From assembly GCF_040096615.1 (NCBI RefSeq), contig NZ_JBBMEJ010000014.1, positions 1-64,000 of the forward strand: a stretch of 64,000 nt of DNA, given 5' to 3'. Position 1 is the first letter of the stretch; each line of letters opens with the position of its first letter. The translations under genes were made by a program, and so were the position numbers. The notes beneath the pieces are model-generated. The model was not told the DNA's origin, did no database searches, and was given only the letters and a program-made list of their open reading frames with translations. Below are positions 36,126 through 45,335 of the stretch, one piece after another. Source of the stretch: Blautia_A aquisgranensis. Its GTDB lineage: Bacteria; Bacillota; Clostridia; Lachnospirales; Lachnospiraceae.

Positions 36126-37079
36126 TTACAGGAAGATAGATACCTGTTCCAGGAAAGCTTCAGGATCTTCGATATGAGGCAGATGTCTGGTATCAGGAAT
36201 AACAGCAGTTTCAATAGAAGAATTCAGTTTCTGATATTCTTCTGCAATAAGCGAACCGGAAGATTCCTTTTCGCCGGAGACAATATAAATACAGGCATCG
36301 GAAGAAGATACTGCATTATTGATACTGATATTTAGATATTTGCCAATATAGCTGGAATACAGATATTTGGCATTGGCTCCACCTTTGTGAGCTGATTCAT
36401 AATAAGTATCTACAAGCGTATCTGTTACGTGGAACGGATTAAAAAACAGATTCTCCATAAACATACTGCTGATGGATTCACGTGCAGAAACCATATGATA
36501 GATCAGCGTTCCGAAGATCGGAAGCTCAATAAAATGTTTGAACAGTTTATTGTCTTCACAAGGAGCCTGTTTCAGAGAACTGAGGCTTGGCGGATTGATA
36601 AGCATGATCTTGCGGAAGTAATCGGAATTATTACGGTATGCCATAATTGCAAAAGATCCGGAAAAGCCGCTTGCGATAACATCGGTTTCTTCCTTGATAA
36701 CATTCTTGGCAAAATCACAAAGTAACTGTGCGAATACAAAATTTGTATAAGTGATATCGGGCTTTTCGGAACGTCCGCATCCGAGGAGATCGAGGGTATA
36801 AACGGTATGCTCTGTTGCGAGCTGCTTTTCAACAGCCTGCCATTCATAGCCGGATGCACCAGGCATAATATCATGAATAAGGAGAAGAGGTGTTCCCTGT
36901 CCCTGTCTGGTATAATGAATCTTTCCGAAACGCCAGTCGTATGTCTTACTGTGCGGTTGCTCCAACATATCCTTGAGCTGGGAAGTAGCATCTATAAAAC
37001 GGTTAGCAATATGAATAACTCCTGCGGCTGTTCCTAATAACGCGGCAAGTGTAAGTAATTTATGTCCATTTTTCTTCAT
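36126..37079 (-). CDS. Alpha/beta hydrolase with N-terminal membrane anchor
   Basis: The 317-residue protein starts with a Lys-rich segment and one hydrophobic stretch (about 8-25), probably an uncleaved anchor placing the enzyme outside. The hydrolase fold is visible: the oxyanion region PLLLIHDIMPGASGYEW, GRSEKPD, and nucleophile elbow GFSGSF. A C-terminal PDTRHLPHIEDPEAF carries the likely catalytic His. Substrate unknown. It follows a GGAGGC-type leader and is separated by about 200 bp from another hydrolase gene. Confidence 0.85.
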   Translation of the reverse strand: MKKNGHKLLTLAALLGTAAGVIHIANRFIDATSQLKDMLEQPHSKTYDWRFGKIHYTRQGQGTPLLLIHDIMPGASGYEWQAVEKQLATEHTVYTLDLLGCGRSEKPDITYTNFVFAQLLCDFAKNVIKEETDVIASGFSGSFAIMAYRNNSDYFRKIMLINPPSLSSLKQAPCEDNKLFKHFIELPIFGTLIYHMVSARESISSMFMENLFFNPFHVTDTLVDTYYESAHKGGANAKYLYSSYIGKYLNISINNAVSSSDACIYIVSGEKESSGSLIAEEYQKLNSSIETAVIPDTRHLPHIEDPEAFLEQVSIFL

Positions 37080-37277
37080 TGAAAGCCTCCTGAGATCTTA
37101 AAAAATAATCATGGCAGAAGATAAACAAGAACGCTGTACACACTATATGTAAAAATACACTTTATTACTCTAAGAATTCATGAATCTGCCGTGATTTTTT
37201 CTGAATATTTCTATTCCATATTATACGCTATCAATATAAAATTTACAATAATTTTGTGACCATGGAGCGAAATGGAA

Positions 37278-38060
37278 TCACTCTCCGGAAATAAAATGTT
37301 TCACGTGTTCCATAGTAGTTCTTAAAATAGAAAGATTATTTAATATATCTTCCGTTTCCAGGGAATGATTTGCGTTTTCTATGAGAAAAACAGGAACTTC
37401 TTTTTGCTCAGCCAGTGTACAGATAGATGGTGTTTTTGCCCATGGATCGGAAGTGCCGTGAAAGACAATAGCGCCGGAAAGAGAAAATTGAAATGTTTCT
37501 GTGAGCGGAGTGAACAATATGCTTTTGGCAACTAAATTATACTTAGAAATATAAGCAGATGCGATGACGGTACCAATGCTTTTGGAAATAAAAAGAATTT
37601 CACCGTAAGAAGACCAGTCAAGATCTTTAAGCAATTGTTCAGTTTGTTTGAACGCAATGTCAAAAGCCTGCTTCATTTTTTCGGAATTGCCTTTTATATT
37701 GCCGGGAAGTGATTCGTAGGAAATAGATTTTATCTGATATCCATAATGCCTGGCAAGTTGAATTGAATAGTACAGCAAAGGTTTATCGACGGTATATCCG
37801 ATACCTGGAAAGATAACAGCCAGTTTTGGGGCAGTTTTGTCGGTACTCATAGCAAAATGGGAAGCTCTTTCATACAATAATTTTTGATGAAGAGACTCCT
37901 GAAGCTCTTTTAAAGTTATTGAGATCGTGCAGGAATCAGATGGAAGATAATCATAATCTGTGATACGGCCATCTTCCATTCCGGCATACACTGTGTGAGA
38001 AGTTCCCATGAGATCTATATCTTCTTCAATATCAGAAAGTAATTCTTCGTAAGTTTTCAT
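37278..38060 (-). CDS. Alpha/beta hydrolase family protein
   Basis: The 260-residue protein lacks a signal peptide, so it is probably cytosolic. It has a hydrolase core from about residue 80: LAVIFPGIGYTVDKPLLYYS, the nucleophile region FISKSIGTVIASAY, the acid region FHGTSDPWAKT and a His in IENANHSLET. A helical N-terminal ~75 residues precede the core. Substrate unknown. A degenerate parS half-site overlaps its final codons (37297-37312). Confidence 0.8.
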   Translation of the reverse strand: MKTYEELLSDIEEDIDLMGTSHTVYAGMEDGRITDYDYLPSDSCTISITLKELQESLHQKLLYERASHFAMSTDKTAPKLAVIFPGIGYTVDKPLLYYSIQLARHYGYQIKSISYESLPGNIKGNSEKMKQAFDIAFKQTEQLLKDLDWSSYGEILFISKSIGTVIASAYISKYNLVAKSILFTPLTETFQFSLSGAIVFHGTSDPWAKTPSICTLAEQKEVPVFLIENANHSLETEDILNNLSILRTTMEHVKHFISGE

Positions 38061-38107
38061 ATTAAAATCCCTTCTTTTTTGTTTTACTGCATCTTCTTGT
38101 GATGCTA

Positions 38108-38123
38108 TGTTTCACGTGAAACA
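38108..38123. other. parS: parS site 3
   Basis: A perfect TGTTTCACGTGAAACA lies in the gap between the SseB-like and hydrolase genes. Confidence 0.95.
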
Positions 38124-38166
38124 TGTAAGACTGATCTGCTTTTGAAGATAATAGCAGAATAGAAAA

Positions 38167-38610
38167 TTACAGAGTATTCCCCAGGATGATATTGATCAAA
38201 GCCTTATTCAGCATGATCGTACGGTTCCATGGATTGATAATAACTCCCTCAATGGATGGTTCCTGCAAAGCAGACTGAAAAATCTTGTCTATGTCTGCGG
38301 TAAATGTGGACATGATCTGATTGCTTCCTTTTAATTCCTCGTCGAAACTGGTAAAAGCAGCCCACCATTGTTTACCATCTCTGGTCTGAATAGCCTGGAG
38401 ATTGATTTTTCCGTCGCCTTTAGGCGGATCTACGGCAATGATCAGCTGGGCCTGCTCTTTCATTCTTCGTCTGAGCACGGTAAGAGCGTGAGCGAGCATT
38501 TCTTCTGTAGCTTCTTTCTGAAGGGCTGCAATGGCAGCTTCAATCTTTTCGTTTCCCTGAAGTGCTTTGTCTAGTTGAGCTTTAGCAAGGTTTTTATTAT
38601 TTGAATTCAT
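38167..38610 (-). CDS. SseB-like protein
   Basis: The 147-residue protein matches the SseB N-terminal domain: the phrase KQWWAAFTSFDEELKG, then STFTADIDKIFQSALQEPSIEGVIINPW, is characteristic. In Lachnospiraceae such proteins are common stand-alone genes of unknown function; enhanced serine sensitivity gave the name in E. coli. It has no signal peptide. Its promoter would lie in the AT-rich region to the right. Confidence 0.8.
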   Translation of the reverse strand: MNSNNKNLAKAQLDKALQGNEKIEAAIAALQKEATEEMLAHALTVLRRRMKEQAQLIIAVDPPKGDGKINLQAIQTRDGKQWWAAFTSFDEELKGSNQIMSTFTADIDKIFQSALQEPSIEGVIINPWNRTIMLNKALINIILGNTL

Positions 38611-40351
38611 GTTTGGAAAGTTCCTTTCAAAAAGTAATTGGGTACATTATAGCATTTAAGGAAACGAAGCGGCAATAGCAAGAAATGAAAGGGGATTTTT
38701 TGAAAATTAGATATAAAAAATAAGAAAGTCCAATATATTGTACACTATAAAAACATAACTTAAAAAAGACAAAAAATAATAAGAAATATGACTTATAAGT
38801 ACTAATTATAGGGCTAAAACAAGAATAAAGTCCTATAAACAGTACTTATAATGGTCAAACAAACATATATTTGGATGATAAATAATGTATAAAAAAGAAA
38901 CCATATGAAGGAAAATGCAGAAGAAATAAAGAAAAATATGATTTCGGATCAGACGAAAACAGGAAAATTAACTGAGTGATAGCGTTTCAACAAAATATGA
39001 CATTAACTGGAGAGCTTTAGAATATGAATTGCTACATCAAAGGTTCTGGACGTGATTTGTAAGTCTGCGAGCATCTTTCTTGTGCTTCATGCCCTGAGCT
39101 TCTTTGCTTTGACGCATTAATTTATTGAATCGAAATAATACATGTTTGCGAGTTTACGAATCCCTTTTTGGACTTTACACCCGGAAATTTCGTAGATCTG
39201 TCCCTTTGGTTAATCGATTTTTTGAATTGCTATAAGAAATTCTTACGATTCCAGTAATAAGCAGAACCTGATAATCAGGAAAATAAGGCTGCCCGTGAGA
39301 AAATCAGGCAGAAAAAGCAGAAAAATTTCTGGACAACCAGAGAAATAAATAAAAAGGACAGTTACTGGCTGGCAAAAATATGGAGAACTTAAAAAGAGAG
39401 AACAATGTTGGCGATAATGATGCAAATGATTTTTAAAAGCTTTGAGAACGGATTTTACAACATAAAGTTAAAATGCTTAAAAAGAGGTATATTTTATAGA
39501 ATAATACTATAAAACCAACATATTTTAATATTTATTATTTCGTAATATTATATCAAAAATACAGTGATACGTAAATACGTATTAAGAAAATGCGAAAAAT
39601 ATAAACTGTGTTTCATTTTATTATATGCCAAAAATCGGATTTATATTCCGAAAAGTGGACGGAAAATCATCTGAAACATTTCCTATCTTCCTGTTCAATT
39701 TGACGGATTTTGATGCAGATATGCACGATATTGAGGGGAATAGGTGTTGTTTATCAAAGGGTAGCCAATTAACCTGATCCGTGGGGCTCTGATACCTGAT
39801 ATGTTGATACACACAGTTGGACAATGGCAGATATGGGCAGACATTATTTGTCAACTATATATTAAGAAGAGTTCAGAAACTTTATGTATGTTCTTACCAT
39901 TCCGTGAAACTATGGTATCAGGTCCAGGGAATCGGAATACAGGAATTGATATATAGAAATAAAAAAATCACTGTATTGGCTGTATCGAAGGAAAAAAACT
40001 CAGAGTATGAAACTCAAGAAAGCTGCTCGCAGACTTGCAAATGCATATCGAGAACATTTGGCACAGTAATTCATGTGTTGAGAGTCTGGACTTGATGTAA
40101 TAATTTCCCGGAGTGCAATAGATACTCATAGAAAGAAATTATCTTCTGGCAGATACCTGGTGGTTGTTTAAGCAGTGTAGAGTATCTGATTAAAAGAAAT
40201 CACTTTGGGTATACTACACAATAAATGAAATGATTCAAAAGCCAATTTCTATTGTTTCACGTGAAACATTATGTGGCGGTTTAAAAATAAAAGTGTTATA
40301 ATGGTGTCCAATGAGTAAAAATCCCTTAAAAACAACAAAAGGAGGGGTAAA
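38611..40351. other. 1.7-kb AT-rich, decayed region upstream of parA
   Basis: No intact gene is recognisable. Reading frames are short and interrupted. Two related 45-bp fragments lie in opposite orientation (39054-39099 minus, 39999-40043 plus), agreeing at about 38 of 45 positions. Both translate as a QxMKxKKxARRLxN phrase, so they are remnants of one repeated coding family. A 50-codon frame from about 39625 (MPKIGFIFRKVDGKSSE) is unrecognised. The right end contains parS site 4 and the parA promoter region. Confidence 0.6.
40253..40268. other. parS: parS site 4, upstream of parA
   Basis: A perfect TGTTTCACGTGAAACA sits about 85 bp before the parA start. ParB bound here could also repress parAB. 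Confidence 0.95.
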
Positions 40352-41119
40352 ATGGGAAGAATCATTGCAGTTGCCAATCAGAAAGGCGGGGTTGGAAAAT
40401 CAACAACAGCGATCAATCTGTCGGCCTGCCTTGCTGAAAAGGGGAAAAAGGTTCTTGCTATCGACATTGATCCGCAGGGAAATACCACCAGCGGACTTGG
40501 CGCAGATAAGAACGCATTGGAAAATACCCTTTATGAGCTGCTGCTTGGAGAAGCAGAAATCAAAGACACCATTATAAAAAATATCGTAGATAATGTTGAT
40601 CTGATACCGTCCAATATGAACCTTTCAGGTGCAGAGATTGAGCTGGTTGAGCTTGAGGATAAAGAATTTATTCTGAAAAAGATCACAGATAAGCTGCGTA
40701 GGAAGTATGATTACATAATCATGGATTGTCCGCCATCACTGAGTATGCTGACGATCAATGCGCTGACAGCAGCTACATCCGTTCTGGTGCCGATTCAGTG
40801 TGAGTATTACGCACTGGAGGGTCTGTCACAGCTGATACATACGATCGAACTGGTAAGAGACCGACTGAATAAACGTCTGAAGATCGAGGGCGTGGTCTTT
40901 ACCATGTATGATGCCAGAACAAATCTGTCACTCCAGGTTGTAGAAAATGTAAAAGAAAACCTGGATCAGAATATATACAAAACCATCATTCCGAGAAATG
41001 TACGTCTTGCAGAAGCACCAAGCTATGGAAAACCCATCAATCTGTATGACTCAAGATCCACAGGAGCTGAAAGTTACAGACTCCTGGCTGAAGAAGTTAT
41101 TAACAGGGAGGGTGAATAA
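40352..41119 (+). CDS. parA: Chromosome partition ATPase ParA/Soj
   Basis: The 255-residue protein has the deviant Walker A motif KGGVGKST at residues 11-18, preceded by IIAVANQ. DPQGNTTSGLG follows, and IMDCPPSLSMLTINAL is Walker B and its surroundings. ParA works with ParB-parS to separate origins and, in Firmicutes, can regulate DnaA. AGGAGGGG precedes the ATG. Its TAA overlaps the parB ATG by one base. Confidence 0.96.
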   Translation: MGRIIAVANQKGGVGKSTTAINLSACLAEKGKKVLAIDIDPQGNTTSGLGADKNALENTLYELLLGEAEIKDTIIKNIVDNVDLIPSNMNLSGAEIELVELEDKEFILKKITDKLRRKYDYIIMDCPPSLSMLTINALTAATSVLVPIQCEYYALEGLSQLIHTIELVRDRLNKRLKIEGVVFTMYDARTNLSLQVVENVKENLDQNIYKTIIPRNVRLAEAPSYGKPINLYDSRSTGAESYRLLAEEVINREGE

Positions 41120-42048
41120 TGGCTGCAAGAAAAACAGGAGGTCTCGGCAGAGGCCTGGATGCACTGATCCCGAATAAAGCCGGAGGGTCGGCGAAAGAAA
41201 CACCCCCAAAAACAAGATCCACAGTAAAAAGAGAAAAAACAGTTTCTGAGAAGAAACCGGCTGCGGAGCGCCTTGTAAAAATTTCCAGTGTAGAGCCGAA
41301 TCGGAATCAGCCGAGAAAGCATTTTGACGAGGATGCACTGATGGAACTTTCTGAGTCCATTAAACAATATGGAGTTCTTCAGCCTTTACTTGTATCAGAT
41401 AAGAAAGATTATTTCGAGATCATAGCAGGGGAACGTCGCTGGAGAGCTGCTAAGATGGCAGGCCTGAAAGAAGTTCCGGTTGTTGTAAAAGAATTTACAG
41501 ATCAGGAGATCGTGGAGATTTCTCTGATTGAGAATATTCAGCGGGAAGACCTGAATCCGATAGAAGAAGCGATGGCTTATAAGCGCCTGATGGAAGAATT
41601 TCATCTGAAGCAGGACGAGATCGCAGACAGAGTAGCTAAGAGCAGAACTGCCGTTACCAACTCCATGAGACTTCTGAAGCTTACAGCAAAGGTGCAGGAG
41701 ATGGTGATCGCAGATATGATCTCAGCCGGTCATGCAAGAGCACTTCTCGGAATATCGGATGAAGCACTTCAGGAAAGTACGGCCATGAAAGTTTTTGACG
41801 AAAAGCTCAGTGTCCGTGAGACAGAAAAGCTTGTAAAAAATCTGGTTTCTCCTGCGAAAAAAGCAAAAACAGAGAGAAATACCGCAGAAGATGCTATTTA
41901 TGAGAGCCTGGAAGAAAAAATGAAAGGCATCATGGGAACAAAGGTATCTATTCAGCGTAAGAAAAACAACAAAGGCAAAATTGAAATTGAATATTATTCC
42001 AGAGATGAACTGGAGAGGATCATTGATCTGTTCGAATCTATCAGATAG
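41119..42048 (+). CDS. parB: Chromosome partition protein ParB/Spo0J
   Basis: The 309-residue protein binds parS and spreads as a CTP-dependent clamp. The CTPase region has GERRWRAAKMAGL and ENIQREDLNPIEEA. The helix-turn-helix is near KQDEIADRVAKSRTAVTNSMRL. The C-terminus is a dimerisation domain. The N-terminal ~55 residues are basic and poorly conserved, and include the Soj-contacting peptide. Four perfect parS sites lie within 11 kb upstream. Confidence 0.96.
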   Translation: MAARKTGGLGRGLDALIPNKAGGSAKETPPKTRSTVKREKTVSEKKPAAERLVKISSVEPNRNQPRKHFDEDALMELSESIKQYGVLQPLLVSDKKDYFEIIAGERRWRAAKMAGLKEVPVVVKEFTDQEIVEISLIENIQREDLNPIEEAMAYKRLMEEFHLKQDEIADRVAKSRTAVTNSMRLLKLTAKVQEMVIADMISAGHARALLGISDEALQESTAMKVFDEKLSVRETEKLVKNLVSPAKKAKTERNTAEDAIYESLEEKMKGIMGTKVSIQRKKNNKGKIEIEYYSRDELERIIDLFESIR

Positions 42049-42056
42049 GAGGCAGA

Positions 42057-42578
42057 ATGAGCGGGATTTTTGAAAGCATAGGAATTGATTCCGGGATTGT
42101 GATCATCATTTTGCTTATCCTCACCATCATTCTTCTGTTCAATGTGGTGAGCAGCAATATGCGTCTGAGCCGTCTGGAACGGAAATATAAGCTGTTTATG
42201 CGAGGCGGGGATGCACAGTCACTGGAAAAAGTATTTGTAAGAAAATTTGCACAGATTGATCGTCTGTATGAAGCAAAGGAAGACCACGATCACGACATCA
42301 GCTTTATTAAGAAGAATCTGAATGTAATGTTCAGCAAATACGGTGTTGAAAAATACGATGCTTTTGATGATGTTGGAGGAAAACTCAGTTTTGCACTGGC
42401 ACTTCTGGACAAAAACAACACAGGACTGATCCTGAATGCGGTTCACAGCCGTGATAACTGTTTCCTTTATTTAAAGGAGATTGTAAAGGGAGAATCTTAT
42501 GTTGTGCTCAGTCAGGAAGAGGTAGAGGCATTAAGAAAGGCTGTAAATTTCGGACTTGGTGAGATTGAGAAAGAATAA
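42057..42578 (+). CDS. DUF4446 family membrane protein
   Basis: The 173-residue protein has one transmembrane helix at about residues 11-33. A coiled segment follows (about 35-95), then a globular end with the typical FDDVGGKLSFALALLDKNNTG phrase. DUF4446 proteins sit directly after parB in many Clostridia. Function is unknown; a role near the origin or in division is only inferred from position. It begins eight bases after parB. Confidence 0.88.
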   Translation: MSGIFESIGIDSGIVIIILLILTIILLFNVVSSNMRLSRLERKYKLFMRGGDAQSLEKVFVRKFAQIDRLYEAKEDHDHDISFIKKNLNVMFSKYGVEKYDAFDDVGGKLSFALALLDKNNTGLILNAVHSRDNCFLYLKEIVKGESYVVLSQEEVEALRKAVNFGLGEIEKE

Positions 42579-42660
42579 GCTGCAGACAGATATAAGTGAA
42601 AAGCAGCTGGAGATCCAACAGCAGAAAATATAAGAATATTTATAATACAGGAGGAATATC

Positions 42661-43956
42661 ATGTTAGACATTAAGTTTGTGAGAGAGAATCCGGAGGTTG
42701 TAAAACAGAACATCCGCAACAAATTCCAGGACAGCAAGCTGGAGCTTGTTGACAAGGTTCTTGAACTTGATAAAGAGAACAGAGAGATCAAGCAGGAGGT
42801 TGAGGCTCTCCGTGCAGAGAGAAATAAGATTTCCAAACAGATCGGTGCTCTTATGGGCCAGGGAAAAAGAGAAGAGGCTGAAGAGGTTAAGAAGCAGGTT
42901 GCTGCATCCGGAAGCCGTATTGAGGAGCTTTCCCAGAGAGAGAAAGAGGTTGAGGAAGAGCTTCTGAAAGATATGATGGTAATTCCGAACATCATCGATC
43001 CTTCTGTACCGATCGGTAAAGATGACAGTCAGAACGTAGAGATCGAGAAATTCGGTGAGCCGGTAGTTCCGGACTTCGAAGTTCCGTATCACACAGATAT
43101 CATGGAGAGCTTTGATGGAATCGACCTTGATAGCGCAAGACGTGTTGCTGGTAACGGATTCTATTATCTGATGGGAGATATCGCACGTCTTCATTCCGCA
43201 GTTATCTCTTATGCAAGAGATTTTATGATCAACAGAGGATTTACTTACTGTGTACCGCCTTTCATGATCAGAAGCAACGTTGTTACAGGTGTTATGAGCT
43301 TTGCTGAGATGGATGCAATGATGTACAAGATCGAGGGTGAGGATCTTTACCTGATCGGTACAAGTGAGCATTCCATGATCGGTAAATTTATTGATCAGAT
43401 CATTCCGGAGGAAGAGCTTCCTAAGACTCTTACAAGCTATTCTCCATGTTTCCGTAAGGAAAAAGGTGCTCACGGACTTGAGGAGAGAGGCGTTTACCGT
43501 ATCCATCAGTTCGAGAAACAGGAGATGATCGTTGTCTGCAAACCGGAAGAGAGCAAGATGTGGTTTGACAAACTGTGGCAGAACACAGTAGACCTGTTCC
43601 GTTCTCTTGATATTCCGGTTCGTACACTTGAGTGCTGCTCCGGTGACCTTGCTGACCTAAAAGTAAAATCTCTCGATGTTGAGGCATGGTCCCCACGTCA
43701 GAAGAAGTACTTCGAGGTAGGAAGCTGCTCCAACCTTGGTGATGCACAGGCACGTCGTCTGAAGATCCGTGTAAACGGCAAAGATGGTAAGAAATATCTT
43801 GCACATACATTAAATAACACTGTAGTAGCACCTCCGAGAATGCTCATTGCTTTCCTGGAGAATAACCTGAATGCAGACGGTTCTGTAAGCATTCCGAAAG
43901 CTCTGCAGCCATACATGGGTGGCATGACAAAGATTGAGAAAAAGACTCGCGCGTAA
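42661..43956 (+). CDS. serS: Seryl-tRNA synthetase
   Basis: SerRS charges tRNA-Ser. The 431-residue protein has the N-terminal antiparallel coiled coil (about 30-105) that grips the tRNA long arm. The class II catalytic core contains YLIGTSEHSMIGKF (motif 1 surroundings), the motif 2 region SPCFRKEKGAHG, then GVYRIHQFEKQEM. LNNTVVAPPRMLIAFLENN is motif 3-like. Length is normal. AGGAGG precedes the ATG. No T-box leader fits in the 82-bp upstream gap. Confidence 0.97.
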   Translation: MLDIKFVRENPEVVKQNIRNKFQDSKLELVDKVLELDKENREIKQEVEALRAERNKISKQIGALMGQGKREEAEEVKKQVAASGSRIEELSQREKEVEEELLKDMMVIPNIIDPSVPIGKDDSQNVEIEKFGEPVVPDFEVPYHTDIMESFDGIDLDSARRVAGNGFYYLMGDIARLHSAVISYARDFMINRGFTYCVPPFMIRSNVVTGVMSFAEMDAMMYKIEGEDLYLIGTSEHSMIGKFIDQIIPEEELPKTLTSYSPCFRKEKGAHGLEERGVYRIHQFEKQEMIVVCKPEESKMWFDKLWQNTVDLFRSLDIPVRTLECCSGDLADLKVKSLDVEAWSPRQKKYFEVGSCSNLGDAQARRLKIRVNGKDGKKYLAHTLNNTVVAPPRMLIAFLENNLNADGSVSIPKALQPYMGGMTKIEKKTRA

Positions 43957-43989
43957 TCAATACGCAGACTTTTTCAGGGAGGTGTTCTT

Positions 43990-44874
43990 GTGCACAATTA
44001 TTTAAAAGCCGTTGGTTTTTCACAGATTACCAAAAGAAACGAAATAAAAGAAATTATCAAAGATGTGATCGAGACCTATGATGAAAAGGTTTGCGTGGAA
44101 AATCATCCGGAAGGTGTTTTTGTACAGTTTTCCAAGAATTACGGATGTGATTGCGGAATCAGCGTTTGCGGTCAGTATGATGAGAACGGTGAATTTCACG
44201 TGGAATATTACTTCCCGTTTTTCAGGGGAACAGGAATCACATCCAGGGAAAAAGTAACGGTTGAGCGTCATACAGAAAAAGAATCTTATGCAGGTGCGTG
44301 TGATGATCTTCGAATTGGTGTGACATTGATCTTTTATCTGTTGAACCCAGCAGAATATATGCAGGAAAAAAGTAAAGGCCTTAAGGATCCTGGTACCGGA
44401 CCTCTGACGATTTCCGGCCTGGCTTCCGAAGGAAAGATCCTTTTCCCGGTGCAGAAGGATAAAGAGGCTGTAAAGGTAGAGAGAGAGCTTTCCAAAAACA
44501 GAGCCAATCTTATCGCAGCAGCGAGAGAAGGCGATGAAGAGGCAATGGAGAGTCTTACAATGGAAGATATGGATACGTATTCCATGATTTCACAGAGAAT
44601 CGTTACAGATGATATTCTTACGATCGTAGACTCTTATTTCATGCCGTATGGAATCGAATGTGATCAGTATAATGTACTTGGCGAGATTCAGGATGTTATG
44701 AAATTTAAGAATATTCTGACCGGTGAAGAAATCTGCCAGATGACGATCGAGAGCAATGATATGCAGTTTGATGTCTGCATCAACAGTAAAGATCTTCTTG
44801 GAGAACCGGCAGTTGGACGTCGTTTTAAGGGAACGATCTGGTTGCAGGGACAGTTGCATGTTACCGGCTGTTAA
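43990..44874 (+). CDS. DUF3881 family protein
   Basis: The 294-residue cytosolic protein starts at GTG behind GGGAGGTG. Phrases such as YLKAVGFSQITKRNEI, then EYYFPFFRGTGITS, match DUF3881, a family I know mainly from Lachnospiraceae next to serS. The C-terminal third includes an oligomerisation-like helical part and a beta-rich end. Function is unknown. Its location and family support the host assignment. Confidence 0.85.
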   Translation: MHNYLKAVGFSQITKRNEIKEIIKDVIETYDEKVCVENHPEGVFVQFSKNYGCDCGISVCGQYDENGEFHVEYYFPFFRGTGITSREKVTVERHTEKESYAGACDDLRIGVTLIFYLLNPAEYMQEKSKGLKDPGTGPLTISGLASEGKILFPVQKDKEAVKVERELSKNRANLIAAAREGDEEAMESLTMEDMDTYSMISQRIVTDDILTIVDSYFMPYGIECDQYNVLGEIQDVMKFKNILTGEEICQMTIESNDMQFDVCINSKDLLGEPAVGRRFKGTIWLQGQLHVTGC

Positions 44875-44926
44875 GTAAAGGCTTCAGAATTAATTCTTGT
44901 AATTTCAAAATAAATATAGTAGAATA

Positions 44927-44974
44927 ATGGTTGTGAAAACTTTCCGGAAACACTTCGGAAGCGTTCACAACCAT
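44927..44974. other. Hairpin between the DUF3881 gene and the tRNA genes
   Basis: ATGGTTGTGAA (44927-44937) pairs with TTCACAACCAT (44964-44974), with an inner TTCCG/CGGAA stem. No T run follows, so it may be a processing or attenuation structure rather than a terminator. Confidence 0.5.
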
Positions 44975-44988
44975 ATATGTCGTCATAG

Positions 44989-45055
44989 CTCAGCTGGATA
45001 GAGCACTCGCCTCCTAAGCGGCAGATTGTTCGATTCCTTCGAGCAGTGAAAATTG
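44989..45055 (+). pseudogene. Degenerate tRNA-Arg(CCU)
   Basis: The 5' half (GTCGTCA acceptor strand, D arm, CTCCTAA anticodon loop) is nearly identical to the next tRNA from TAGCTCAGCTGG through CTCCTAAGCG. The anticodon stem's 3' side is broken (GCGGC instead of GCGAG). After that there is no proper T stem and no TGACGAC acceptor partner. It is a tRNA whose 3' half was replaced, as happens when an element integrates into a tRNA. Confidence 0.75.
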
Positions 45056-45071
45056 CATAAATCTTAAAAAT

Positions 45072-45148
45072 GTCTCAGTAGCTCAGCTGGATAGAGCACA
45101 CGCCTCCTAAGCGTGGGGTCGGAGGTTCAAATCCTCTCTGGGACGCCA
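45072..45148 (+). tRNA. tRNA-Arg (anticodon CCU)
   Basis: Acceptor GTCTCAG pairs with CTGGGAC (one wobble). The D arm, the anticodon arm CACGC-CTCCTAA-GCGTG and the T arm GGAGG-TTCAAAT-CCTCT are all present, and CCA is encoded. The anticodon CCU reads AGG. A strong terminator follows. Confidence 0.95.
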
Positions 45149-45156
45149 GAAAGCAC

Positions 45157-45194
45157 CGCTGCAAGCCTTTTTTCGGGGTTTGCAGCGTTTTTTT
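45157..45194 (+). terminator. Terminator after tRNA-Arg
   Basis: CGCTGCAA pairs with TTTGCAGCG, with inner GCC/GGG, followed by seven T. Confidence 0.9.
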
Positions 45195-45203
45195 GTTCCT
45201 CCT

Positions 45204-45241
45204 TCTCCCGGTAATTTCACTTCCGTTACCGGGAGATTTTT
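45204..45241. terminator. Second terminator-like hairpin, facing the integrase remnant
   Basis: TCTCCCGGTAA pairs with TTACCGGGAGA around an 11-base loop, with TTTTTA on the plus side. On the minus strand it lies beyond the stop of the integrase fragment. Confidence 0.8.
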
Positions 45242-45335
45242 ATGCGCCGCATGATGTATATTTGCTAATTGGACTTGAACGTTTTTCAGAAATTTGCTAA
45301 GAAAATTCTGCGTTTTGCTAATTCGATTTTTCGGA

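Noticed and set aside
36478..36496. Additional parS-like site in the first hydrolase gene
   Set aside because: About 11 of 16 positions match, not better than chance around a CACGTG core.
39817..40095. 92-residue plus-strand frame before parA
   Set aside because: No recognisable domain, poor composition, and a position within decayed sequence; treated as non-coding.
44190..44206. Additional parS-like site in the DUF3881 gene
   Set aside because: Only 12 of 16 positions match; it is likely a chance TTCACGTG core.
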